From contig JAAROD010000069.1 in the NCBI GenBank assembly GCA_012274445.1, positions 620,001 to 684,000 of the forward strand: a DNA stretch of 64,000 nt. The letters are read 5' to 3'. Both the position numbers and the translations under genes were made by a program. Below, piece after piece: positions 11,331 to 21,900 of the stretch (position 1 is the stretch's first letter; each line of letters begins with the position of its first letter). The notes beneath the pieces are model-generated. The model ran no database searches, had not been told where the DNA came from, and saw only the letters and a list, made by a program, of their open reading frames with translations. This DNA is from Sclerotiophoma versabilis. Its lineage: Eukaryota; Ascomycota; Dothideomycetes; Pleosporales; Didymellaceae.

Positions 11331-11750
11331 GTAGACCAGACAGGAGAGGTGGGAAGTATGGCGTTGCAGGATACGATTGTACTATACCTCGGTATGCATT
11401 TTGCGCGGCGTAACGGTTAACGGTTGAGCTTTTGATGCCTGGGCTGGTCATGCCAGGAAGCACGAATGAGGATTTAAACTATTTCTCTTTCTTCTCCAAA
11501 TGGAAAGAAAGTCATCTCGAACCACTGTACGGCACAGCAGCGCCCCTCCAACTACCTGAGCCTTCTCATCCCCCATGTCGCTATGTTTTCATATTTATCC
11601 TCTAACCCTTTTGTACTAACATTAAAGCACCCCTCCATGCACAAGCTACTCACAAACTCCCAAACACCCACCAAATCCATCTTTACCTCTACATTCCATC
11701 TTCGCAATCACACCTCTTCCAATCCGACTCTATTCCAAACCCCCTCTTTC

Positions 11751-11751
<1 letters not shown>

Positions 11752-11785
<34 letters not shown>
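11752..11785. repeat. Homopolymer A run (34)
   Basis: Thirty-four consecutive A downstream of a CT-rich stretch. It could be a retrotransposed poly(A) tail or a plain homopolymer; no coding remnant precedes it. Confidence 0.9.
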
Positions 11786-11790
<5 letters not shown>

Positions 11791-11970
11791 CCTACTACAC
11801 CTATCCTCAAGTCCCACTCACCTGTGCGGCGTTACTTCTTGAAAGTGAAGATACCACCGACTCATGAATAACTCGAATTGAATTATCGATACACGTGGTT
11901 TCGCATCCAAGTTGGAGTATTGTAGCGGTGGCACACGATACAGCCCATGGAGAGGTAGGTGGTGATATGA

Positions 11971-12015
11971 CTACGATACAATCACGATACAACCGCGATA
12001 CAACAGCGGCACAAC
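11971..12015. repeat. 11-12-bp tandem repeat, about 4 units
   Basis: Units of the type cgatacaac recur four times (ctacgatacaat, cacgatacaac, cgcgatacaac, agcggcacaac). Confidence 0.75.
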
Positions 12016-12119
12016 ACTGATCTGCAATGCTCGGTCGTTCCAGTCTTATACGCTCAAATACAGTGGTTCGGTGTGAAGCTGAGCGGCAAACGAGTCGATT
12101 GTGTGACGGGATTTTCTAG

Positions 12120-12170
12120 CACAAGTATGTATTTGACACAAGTATGTATCTGGCACAAGTATATATCTAG
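12120..12170. repeat. 17-bp tandem repeat, 3 units
   Basis: Three adjacent copies of cacaagtatgtatctgg start at 12120, 12137 and 12154 with 1-3 substitutions. They lie in the 3' flank of orc4, about 90 bp beyond its stop codon. Confidence 0.85.
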
Positions 12171-12256
12171 CCGGTTTGCAACAACCCACGTTGCGGTGGC
12201 GATCAAGCCGTATAAAAATATGACGTGATAGTGCACGTTGTATCCAAATGTCCTCG

Positions 12257-14662
12257 CTAGATAGCCCTACACCACCTCTCCAAACCCCGATCAACACCCT
12301 TCTCGTTTTTGAGCGCCCCTCCAATCTCCTCAAGCGCAACGTCACACCTACACATGCCGAAACCACCACTCTGGCCCATGACAACCGGCATAATGAAACC
12401 CAGCTCCACCAGCCCCTCCCACTCGCGTCGGGCGACGTCCTTGCCCCAGACTTTGGTTGTGCTGCCACTAGCGCTCATTCCACCCGCGGCAGATTGTATG
12501 CGCGCTTTAGACGCGAGCGTCACGTACTCGTCGTACGCCATGTTGAAGTTGCAGGCGTCGGAGTCATGGATAATGTCTAGGCGCGCGGTGGCGATGAGGA
12601 GGGAGAGCGCCAGTGTTGAGAGGGAGGGAAGGAGGGAGAGTTTTGAGTCTGGCGGAGAGAGGGATGGAGTGGGTGTGAAAGCGACGTTGGGGGCGAGGGT
12701 GGCGGTCGGCAGAAGGAACGAAGTCAGAGCTGATGGGATGGATTTTGTGAGGTAGAATGTCGGGGCGAGTTGAGTAGTCAGGAAGGAGGGAGTTGCGAAG
12801 AGTTTCTGTGATGGAATTAATAGGATTCCAGGATAATGGTGGAAGGTGCTTACCTCGATGTTTGCATTCCATTCGCCGAGAATATCAATCGTTGATTCTT
12901 TCTTCGTTGTCTTCGCTGGTGTGGTCTTTGTGCCGCCGCCCAAGATACCTCGCTCTTCGATACTTAGTTGGTCAGACTGTACGGTTAGACACGCCTTACA
13001 GATCTCCTGGAATGCGGTAAAGCTCTTTGCGAGACTGAGGTGTACATAGCGGTGGCTGAAACGACTCTTGACACGCTTCTCTAAGCTGTTCGTAACGTCA
13101 ATTCTGGTTGTCAGGCCAAGGACAGCAATTGGCGCTTTGCGTGACTGCGCAATATCGAATAGGTTGTACAACAGCGTCTGACGTGGATGTTGAGCGAATA
13201 AGTCGAACTCATCCATGATGAAGATTACCGCCTTAGCTACGTGGTCTGTATGCTCTCCTGTCTGTTCTGATGGGTGTGACAGTAGTGCGAGAAGCGTTTG
13301 CAGGGTATCAGCGTAGTTCTTTCCCGGACCACTGCCGTCTTCCTCAACATCCATCTCTCTACCTAACTGTCGCCAGATTTCACGCAGTGCAATCTTGTCA
13401 TCTGTGTGAATGAAACCGTTCAGTCGTATGACGTGATAGTGCTGAGCATTATCTTTGGACACCTCTGACAGTACTTTGTTGATGAGTGCTGTCTTGCCGC
13501 TTCCCCGTGCTCCAATCAAGAGCAATGAGTTGCCCTCTCCTGCTGTGACGGTGTGCTCGACCAGCTGATGAACAGACTTGTATTCTTCATCCAAGCCGAC
13601 CAAAGGTGAGGCTCGTTTGCCGGTGATGCGCTCCATGACGATAGTCTTCAGTAAGTCCAACTGGCGCCCTGCTGGAAGATTGGCGCATATAATGGCAGGC
13701 GCTAAGCGTATCTTCTGGGTTGATGGAGGCTTGTTAAAAGGGCTTGGCTCGGTTGGATCAAGTACGCTCTCCATTATGCTGTTGCCATCCACCTCCAGGT
13801 CATCGTCGTCTTGCGGCTCCAGTACGGGTGAGCTTTCGACGTCATACGAATTGCTGGTGTGGTCGGCACGGTTTTTCCGGCGCCTTTCTGCGGCCTTTTT
13901 GGTGGTGCTCGGTGGCGGCCGCCTTGCTAGCTCGTCTTCGGTATCCGATACTGCAGTCCGCGTGCGTGCAGGCTTGCTTTGTCTGTTCGACTTTGAAGGT
14001 GTGGTAGTGATAGCGTCCATTAGTCCAATTCGTTCATTCGCTTCATCTTCTTCCTCTTCCTCTTCATCCTCAGGACTGGGTTGCTTCTTCTTGCGCCCTG
14101 TCGACCTTGCAGCAGGTGTCCTGCGCACGGCTGAACGGGGTGTCTTTGTACGTCTTGAAGGCGCTGCAGCCTCAGCTAGCTCGTCCGGAGTGTCTGTCTC
14201 CCGGTTCTCCTCATGCTTGTAGTTGCTGGCCAAACGCTTGGAAGTGCTCCCCTTTGCGCTCCGGACGTTCTTCGTGGATTTTAATCTGCCTTGTTTCGGA
14301 GTTGTAGACGGCTCTTGCAGCTCGTCTGCCGTCGTTGGGTCCCCTCTCGGAGCCGCCTTCGACTGCTGCTTCTTAGCCACCGGTGGCTCCTCTGCGCCCA
14401 GTGCACCCTCAATGTCGTCGAATATGTCTTCCTCTTCGACTGCTGCTGGCCTCGCCGGTGTACTGTTGCTGCCGTCCTTTGACTTCCGCTTGCGTGATGT
14501 ATCCTGCCACACATCCGGAAGAGCTTCCCCCTTCGCCTTTGCTGCTGATCGAGAGAGTCGTGCCCGTGCCTTGCTTGTTGAACTCTGTGTCGGCGTGCTG
14601 GTCCCGTTTCGAGCCGGCGTATCAAGCTTCCTCCGTTTCGCGGAGCGTGGAGAGCCGTCCAT
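12257..14662 (-). CDS. orc4: Origin recognition complex subunit 4 (ORC4), AAA+ ATPase
   Basis: Replication-origin binding subunit acting in the nucleus. A basic N-terminus (SAKRRKLD, nuclear-localisation-like) leads into a disordered, Ser/Thr/Glu-rich region of about 300 residues. The AAA+ domain follows: ITGKRASPLVGLDEEY, Walker A GARGSGKT, Walker B VIFIMDEFD, and the sensor-like AVLGLTTRIDVTNSLEKRVKSRF. The C-terminal winged-helix-like part runs to the stop at 12257. The frame is open throughout. However, 12806-12853 on the minus strand is a perfect 48-nt intron (gtaagc...cacag) with no stop and a length divisible by three. I take it as an intron, giving 785 aa and joining NANIE to KLFATPSFL. 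The gene is divergent from the MFS gene. Confidence 0.94.
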   Translation of the reverse strand: MDGSPRSAKRRKLDTPARNGTSTPTQSSTSKARARLSRSAAKAKGEALPDVWQDTSRKRKSKDGSNSTPARPAAVEEEDIFDDIEGALGAEEPPVAKKQQSKAAPRGDPTTADELQEPSTTPKQGRLKSTKNVRSAKGSTSKRLASNYKHEENRETDTPDELAEAAAPSRRTKTPRSAVRRTPAARSTGRKKKQPSPEDEEEEEEDEANERIGLMDAITTTPSKSNRQSKPARTRTAVSDTEDELARRPPPSTTKKAAERRRKNRADHTSNSYDVESSPVLEPQDDDDLEVDGNSIMESVLDPTEPSPFNKPPSTQKIRLAPAIICANLPAGRQLDLLKTIVMERITGKRASPLVGLDEEYKSVHQLVEHTVTAGEGNSLLLIGARGSGKTALINKVLSEVSKDNAQHYHVIRLNGFIHTDDKIALREIWRQLGREMDVEEDGSGPGKNYADTLQTLLALLSHPSEQTGEHTDHVAKAVIFIMDEFDLFAQHPRQTLLYNLFDIAQSRKAPIAVLGLTTRIDVTNSLEKRVKSRFSHRYVHLSLAKSFTAFQEICKACLTVQSDQLSIEERGILGGGTKTTPAKTTKKESTIDILGEWNANIEVSTFHHYPGILLIPSQKLFATPSFLTTQLAPTFYLTKSIPSALTSFLLPTATLAPNVAFTPTPSLSPPDSKLSLLPSLSTLALSLLIATARLDIIHDSDACNFNMAYDEYVTLASKARIQSAAGGMSASGSTTKVWGKDVARREWEGLVELGFIMPVVMGQSGGFGMCRCDVALEEIGGALKNEKGVDRGLERWCRAI

Positions 14663-15118
14663 TGTTTGTGCGGACGTCGAGGACTCAATGTGCTATGGGC
14701 GTGGCGTCATGGTGGTGAACAAATGCAGTCAATGCGATTGTTGGTAAACACTTGCAGCCGGCGAGTCGCGTCCATCACTCCAAGTCACGCCTCGCTAAGA
14801 GCCGCCGTACCCCTGCAGCTTCCCCAGGACCCACTTGCACTTGGCTCAGACTTGCATCGTGCCCCGTTGACGTCTTCTTCACGGCACCTGCCAATATGCA
14901 CGTGAGCGATCGTGATCAACCGGGGCACGCAACTTTCGCTCATCGTGCAACGGACCCTCTTCAGCTGCAGACCTGTTAGCATGCGCCGTCAGAGGCGCCC
15001 ACTTGCCGCGCCCTACGACCGCTAGCGGCGACCAGAGCCACTTTTGATCATGTTATAAATTTCAACATGGCTGCTGGCTGTGGCAGCTATACTGACATTT
15101 CTTTCGAAGATTTGCACC
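14663..15118. promoter_or_regulatory. Divergent promoter region of orc4 and the MFS gene
   Basis: A 456-bp spacer between two start codons on opposite strands. No ORF in it has coding character, and no core element could be assigned. Confidence 0.45.
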
Positions 15119-16518
15119 ATGGCGTCCAACAACAGCACAGAGGTCGAATTAACTCCGCACTCACAGAATCCTTCTGCGGCCACCCTGGCAGATGTAGAGC
15201 TACTACCGCAAGGAGCCGAGACACCTACCGCCAGCGGAGTGGGTCACTCTCTGCCACCCACAGATGGGGGCAAGGACGCGTGGCTGTTTCTGTTCTCTTG
15301 CTTCATGCTAGAGGCGATGATATGGGGTGCGCGCAACCGGAATCTACACGCTTGTGTCTTTGCTGAGAGAAAACAGGCTTCCCATCAACTTACGGTGTCT
15401 TTCAGGAGTACTACTCCAGCAATGACTTCGCGGGATCCAGCAACCTTGCTATCGTAGGTGCTTGCGCAATGGGTATCATGTACATGGATATCACCCTATG
15501 GTTCATGCTTCTAAAGTGCTATCCGCGTCTGCGTCCATGGGCAACACCAGTCGGCCTGGTCGTCATGTGCCTTGCCCTGGGCCTGGGATCGCTCTCCACT
15601 AGCGTCTTCCATCTTATCCTTACCCAAGGAATCCTTTATGCACTTGGCGGTGGCCTAGCTTGGACACCGATCCTGTTCTACATCGAAGAATGGTGGGTTC
15701 GACGAAGAGGCTTTGCGTATGGAGTAACCATGGCCGGTCTTGGTCTGTCAGGTGCAATTCTACCACTGATACTGGAATGGCTCCTTCAAAGTTATGGCTT
15801 CCGGACCACGTTGCGAGTCTGCGCCCTCAGCCTTGTCGCTCTGAACTGTCCGATCTTGTTCTTCTTCAAGCCACGACTTCCACAGTCCCATGTCAACTTG
15901 CCTTTCAAGTTTGACTTGTCGTTCTGGACCTGTTCGAACTTCTTGATTCTGCAGTCATGCAACATCCTGCAGGGTATTGGCTACTTCCTCCCAGCCATCT
16001 ATCTGCCTACTTTCGCTCGATCACTCGGTGCCAACACGATCGAGAGCACTGTAACCATCATCCTCTTGAATGCAGCAGCATTCGTAGGATCCTTGACGAT
16101 GGGTGTGGCTGTCGACAAGTACCATGTCGTCAATTGCCTGCTTGTAGCAGCCATTGGTTCAGCTGCCGGTGTCTTTCTCCTATGGGGCTTCTCTACATCA
16201 CTGGCACCACTCTACATCTTCAGCATCGTTTATGGTGCATTTGCTGGTTGCCAGGCAAGCAGCTGGAGCGGTATCATCCGAGACACGAAAGAGAAGCGTA
16301 TCAGTGCAGACTCCGGCATGATTTTTGCTTTCTTGTCCGCTGGTAAGGGAATTGGTAACCTCGCCTCCGGTCCCCTTTCTGAGGCTTTGCTCCATGCAGG
16401 GAATTTCAAGGCTGGTTTTGCATACGGTAGCGGCTATGGCGCACTCATTGCTTTTACTGGCGCAACTGCTCTGCTCAGTGGCTGGAGCTTTGGCGCAAAA
16501 CGCCTGGGATGGATGTAG
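15119..16518 (+). CDS. MFS transporter, monocarboxylate-transporter-like
   Basis: Two exons (15119-15326 and 15377-16518) give 449 aa. A hydrophilic N-terminal tail of about 50 residues precedes the first membrane helix (DAWLFLFSCFMLEAMIWG). The intron joins it to FPSTYGVFQEYYSS, the motif found after TM1 in fungal monocarboxylate-porter-like MFS proteins. Repeated hydrophobic segments consistent with about 12 helices follow. The EEWWVRRRGFAYGVTMAGLG segment corresponds to the conserved loop and TM4 of this family (usually WF.RRRGLA.G...G). The second half carries GVAVDKYHVVNCLLVAAIGSAAG. A plasma-membrane carrier of a monocarboxylate or similar small molecule is likely; the substrate is unknown. 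An upstream in-frame start at 15080 is possible but less well placed. Confidence 0.9.
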
Positions 16519-17566
16519 AGCAGTATTGCTCCATGATGCTTTCAGACCGACCGATAGACCGAAAATAGGGTGCAATTACTATGAAGGTTGTGTCGTCAGA
16601 TTTGTGTTCTCTGTTGCTGAGTTTGCTTCCTGTTTCCTCCGCCCGAACATTTATGTGGAACCAACGTCTGTCACGTCTCCACAGAATCCAGCCAGACGGT
16701 GTCGAATAGATCGAAAAGAACACGAAGCTGTCAAAAGCCGGCGGTATACTTGTTACAAGACGTGTACCACAACCAGCTGTGCGACCAATCAGAGCTGCAA
16801 GATTCAGCTTGGCGATCGAGACGCGTACGCTTGAAACGCGGACCTGGGGCCCGCAGAGCCCTTTCATCCTAACCCGTTCTTGCGATCAACATCTATCAAC
16901 TTGTTGGGGCTATTGACCGTTTGAGCGAGAATGAGGATGTGCGATCGGTAATCTATCTGCGGACCAACCTGTATCCGTCAAACAACAACACTTGGACAAT
17001 GCGTAGCATGGTCTGAGGATGCCCCAAAAACACATCTTCGTCCTCATGCATGACTGGTTGAGTCTTGAAACGGCAAACAAGATCGGCATGAGCCTGGCCC
17101 ATGCTTCCGATGCAAAGCTCTTTGTGTCAAGATGATTGACTGCGCAACTTAGACACACTATTTCCTAAACGCATTGATTCAAAACGTGGGGCGCACGGCT
17201 GATCATAGCATTGCTCGGAAGGAAGCCGGTATGAACTCCTAAGCACAGTCTGATCACTGGCATGTGGGAAACAGTGGTTGACGGCATGTCCGGTGGGTCT
17301 GGCAGGTGAACGTAGGGCCGATCTTGTTTGACAATCTCAACCCCAAAGTATATATCGAGGCCCGCCATGAAGTCTGCTTGCTCATCAACCGGTCTTCGTT
17401 GATTCTGTGTTGACATCCTTCGCTACGCTTTGCAAGCACGCTTCTTGTCACTTTTGACATTGCATTCTTTTGGCTGTGCCAGTCCTTCTTTTCACCTTCA
17501 ACGTCATTCTCTTTGCGCCTCGCAATCCACAACATTTGAAACGAGTCTGCCAAACACCAAACCAAA
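16519..17566. other. Intergenic, no supported gene
   Basis: About 1 kb without recognisable coding sequence on either strand. The last 150 bp before 17567 are CT-rich, as in fungal promoters. Confidence 0.5.
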
Positions 17567-18389
17567 ATGAAGTCGGTTTTCGTACTCGCGCTCGCAGGCT
17601 CTGCCGTAGCAGGTACACTTCTTTGCAACGATCCCACACGGTTCATCAGCCGGCTAACATACCTCAGCTCCATCCTTCGGCAACGTTGTCGACGCTCTCT
17701 TCGGCCGTGACAAGCACCACCACCACCCCCATCCATCAGATTTCCCCGGCCTCCCATCCGTTGGCAGCGGTTCAGGACTTCCCTTCCCCTACCCCACAGC
17801 AACTGGTGCACCTTTCCCTACTGGCACCTCTGGCGTCGAGCCGTCTTCTGGCTCTGACAGCCACAAGAAGCACAAGACCAAGGCGCTGCACATCGACTAC
17901 CAGCTTGCACCTACTACCGCCCCCGCCATCAAGAAGCGCGAATTGAAGTACCGCCAGCTCGGCGGCTCCGCAATTCCATCCTTCAGCCTGTTCGACCCCA
18001 GCGCCATTCCCACTGCGACTGAGCCTGCAACCGGTCTGCCCACCGAAACCGGTAGCCCTGAGCTTCCCAGCGGCATTCCCACAGACCTGCCCGGCATGCC
18101 CACTGGATACCCTACACCTCCCGCTGGCGGTCCCACAGCCCCCTTCCCTTTTCCGACAGGCGGTGCGCCGTTCCCTACCGATGCTCCGTTCCCCACTGCT
18201 CCTGCCGGCACAGGCGCGCCTGGTTTCCCCGGACTGCCTACCACCTTCGGCACTGTTACCCGTGGTCCTCGTCCTACCGCCGCGCCTTATGCGCCGGGAG
18301 AGGAGGACGGCGAGAAGAAGAAGCACGAGAAGTGGTGGTTGCAGTGGGTCGGTGGTTTGATGCACGGTGGTAAGGGCACTCAGAACTAA
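17567..18389 (+). CDS. Secreted Pro/Gly/Thr-rich protein with a His cluster
   Basis: Two exons (17567-17612 and 17668-18389) give 255 aa. MKSVFVLALAGSAVA is a clear signal peptide, cut by the intron at its end. The mature protein starts APSFGNVVDALFGRDKHHHHHPHP, a natural run of five His, and continues with low-complexity Pro/Gly/Ser/Thr sequence. A basic stretch (SHKKHKTK) and a possible kexin-type site (IKKR, around residue 124) precede a long Pro-Thr-Gly region with repeats of the type PFPT and GxPT. The C-terminus is charged (EEDGEKKKHEKWW). No enzymatic domain is visible. It could be a cell-wall or matrix protein or a kexin-processed precursor; neither role is proven. Confidence 0.75.
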
Positions 18390-18957
18390 AATGTCGAGGA
18401 ATACCTGGGATTTGGAAATGACAAGGTCTGCAAAGCATCTTGATGGTAGCTTTCTTTCGCTTCTATTTGTACTTTTTTAGGATAGCCATGAGATAGATTC
18501 TGGAATCAGAATGATTTGATTGTGGATTTTATACATTGCGTCATGGGCCATGTTCCTCTGTAATTTGAGACGTCAGGGTGTATGCTGGTAGTATTCGTAT
18601 GTCCAGACGCGGTGTCCCTATGCATTGCTAGTCTCGAGTAGACTAAGCTCCTGACAAAGACATTTAGCGCTACGTTAAAGACGTAAGGGACCTAGTAGCT
18701 TAGAACCCTACAAGAGATCAATTAAGAACTACCCTCAATTAGATTTTACAGGTTAGAAGACAATAGGAAAGTGCTATTAATATAAAGATAAAAGAACGTG
18801 CTATTTAAAGTTGCATTAGTGCTAATCTAAAGTTACCCGGACCACGTCGCCCCCTGCTAGCATTTGGCCGAAGAATTGAATTTTTACGGAAGCTGCACTT
18901 TCAGTTCTTCGATACATCTTTCTGTAGATAACATTCTTTCTAAGGAGAGCATCAAGT
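18390..18957. other. AT-rich intergenic region with a diverged repeat copy
   Basis: AT-rich and gene-free. It contains the left copy of the 71-bp direct repeat that flanks the deacetylase-like gene. Confidence 0.6.
18591..18661 (+). repeat. Left copy of flanking direct repeat
   Basis: About 71 bp align without gaps to 24394-24464, with about 50 identities. Most differences are A/G or C/T transitions, as expected after repeat-induced point mutation. Shared cores include tccagacgc, tccctat and ctcgagtaga. Confidence 0.7.
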
Positions 18958-21900
18958 ATGCACTCTTTGATTCTTCTGCCTGTATTTTTTATACTTCAAA
19001 TATGCCACGCCTTCGTCTCGCCTGATATATACTCCCTTACACAGCCCGCAGGTTCGAGTGCGGATCTAGGGGAGGACAGTCAGTCGCCTACTGTACCTTC
19101 CCAATCGAGGTTAGAAGAGCAGACGCATATCGTAGTTATTTTTCTTATACTAACGGCGCTACAACAGACATGCAGCTGGAGCGAACTCCGGGCTGAACAT
19201 TTTCCTACCAGACTATCAAGCAGACCCAAATTGGTAAGTTGTCCCCTAGAAGCTAGGAACTAGTGTACTAAATAACATTATCTCAGGCTACCTCTTACGC
19301 TGTCTCTCAAGACAGTTGGTTTGCAAGTGAAGGTCGTCGAATCGCTGAATATTTCTTCACAATGCCGGAATTTGCTTATCTACACGTCTCCAAGCGTGAG
19401 CTACAGCCCAAGCGCTGCGGATGTCAAAACCTTGACTTCCTTTGTGGCTAGCGGTGGCAGGTTGATATTCATGAACCAGGTTCCCGCCGCTCTTCAAGCT
19501 CTTGCAGGTGTATCTGCATCTACTGTAGACACGAGCGGTGCGAGATCCATTCTGCAGTTGACGAACACCGAGACGCCCGTACAGGCTCTCCAAGGTTTCG
19601 ACTTTACAGAGTACTATGACACGAACATGCCGTTTTATGAGAATTACACTGAGAATGGTCTTGTTAATGTTGGCTACACGCCTACCAATGGTTCACAAAC
19701 ACTTGGCAAATATCTGGTTCGCAACAATGGTGTGGACAGCGCAGATACATCTGCTACAAGCGCAGCAATTGTAAAGCATCAGCCTTCGGGCGCGAGCGGC
19801 TATGTGTACAGTTTCGGAATGGATCTTGGGTATCTGTATATCCAGGCTCAGAATGAGGGCGGCGGATACTCGCCGTGGTACGATGGACATTATTATCCCG
19901 GATATGACATCGGGACACGCGTCATCAAGAACATCGTCACTACCAGTCCCAGTTTTGTGAGCCTCTGGACGGTTCCATACAATAAAGGGCTCGCCTTCAC
20001 CACTACTTGGGACATCGACACCTACGTCTCGTATCCGCATGGCCAGGGTATGGCCGCCGCCGCACAGGATAGAGGCGCCGCGGGCAATTTGAACCTCCAT
20101 ACCAAGTACATCACCGATGCTTATGAGCGTGCGTACTTTCAGTATGGCGTTCCATACATCTATCAGATCACTGGGTTCCGAGTGGCTCCTGACGGGTACC
20201 CATATATCGACTTTGGCAGTCACACTGTCAGTCACTCACCGAATGCAGCAGAGTTTCCCTATGGCACTCTTCAGGAACAGTTCGTCCAAGGGAGCAATGC
20301 AGGGTACGCACCGTACATTCACCAGTGCGGACCCAACCCTGACGGGACACCAACCAATGGAGAGGAATGCACAAAAGGAGGCCCCAGGTAAGTTCTGAAT
20401 GTGCGAAATACATGTGATACACACACTGACTTCGTACCTCCACCTCTGTAGTGGGCTCTCTTTCTATACATCGGATGCTTCTGCATCGGGAGAGGTCCGC
20501 GTGAGCGCCTATTTGATTCGACATATACTCCAGGATGCCTTCAAGACCGACTACAACCTGACTACCTATCGTCCGGGAAACCTTGCGTGGAGCCAATTTC
20601 AAGCCTCGCACTGCGTGGCAAACGGAATCATCGGTGGCTCTTCATGCGCAGGCAATTCTCACCTCACCCACCTTCCCTTTCAAGTCACGCATAACCGCGA
20701 GTCATTCCAGGAGCTCCCATACTACGAGTTCCCACTTCAATGGTCTGACGGTGACGGCAACATGAGCAGTGCCGACTTTCCAGGCTCGGACTTCTCGAAT
20801 CAGATCATGTATATCAAGAAAATGGCACGGTACGGCGGTCACTATAACATATTGATTCATCCTTCAGACGCGGTGTTCGACAAGATTCAGATCCAACGCG
20901 CGCTCCACGATACGGTGCGTCCTTTTGCCGTCTTCTTCAACCAAACAGGAATAGCCAACTGGTGGACCAATCGGGACCGCGCGGTTGTGGATATCACAGC
21001 AGCAGATAACTCATCTGCGACGATGACGGTCCGCTTGGACGGCCCCACAGAAGGGCTCACTCTGCAGGTACCTCGCAACTATGCCATACAGTCCGCTACG
21101 GGCTCTCTCTCAGTCTGCCAGCAACTTTCGTACGATGAGACGACGAATGCAGTTGTACTGCGAAATACGGCAAAGGGGCTCTACACGCTTACCTTCACCG
21201 TCGGTTCAAGCAACGCATCTGCCTCCACGTGCCCCGACTTCACGCCAAAACCGGTCGGAGACTCAGAATGCATAGCGTGGGATGTTATGATCGACGACTT
21301 TCTGGAGCTCTACTTTGGTGACAATAACGTCAATCTGCTTTTGTTGCAAACAGTTGCAACTGGACTCTCGTCAAATAACGTGGATGGTACTTTGCAGCTG
21401 ACTGCAACTACAAACAGTGGCGTCAACTCGTACTATACGGAGATCTCACGCTTTTGCTTTGACGCTACGCTTTACACGCATCTATACTTTGACATGGTCG
21501 CTCCTCCAGGAACCACTTTTTACGTGCAACTTGTCTCGTACGATTCCGCTTGCACCGTTGAAGAGCCAAGTGCTACGTACTTGGACGTAACCAGATACGC
21601 CGCTGCTGACGGCTCAAACCATACTGTCACCATACCCTTATCAGACTTCCAGGGACAGGATATGCTCCATGTTCGCGGTATACGTATCGGCAACATCTCG
21701 CCAGCCCAGACACCCATCTACGTTGATAATATCAAAATCCAGAAGCGATGTGTGACAGCCCCAGGAGAAGATAGGACTCAGGGCCTTGCAATTGAGTCAT
21801 TCCAGAACGTTGATCGGTGGATCACTGGTATCAACAATATATTCGGCCAGACTGACTACAACAATTCTATGACGTTTGCAAAGCTCTCGGAGCTGGGCAG

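Larger units (their letters stand above)
11331..12256. other. Intergenic between convergent genes, with simple repeats
   Basis: About 0.9 kb lies between the 3' ends of the PDI-like gene and orc4. It contains a 34-A run and two short tandem repeats listed separately, and no supported gene. Confidence 0.55.

Noticed and set aside
13578..14222. 214-codon Ser-rich plus-strand ORF
   Set aside because: Antisense shadow of the low-complexity region of orc4.
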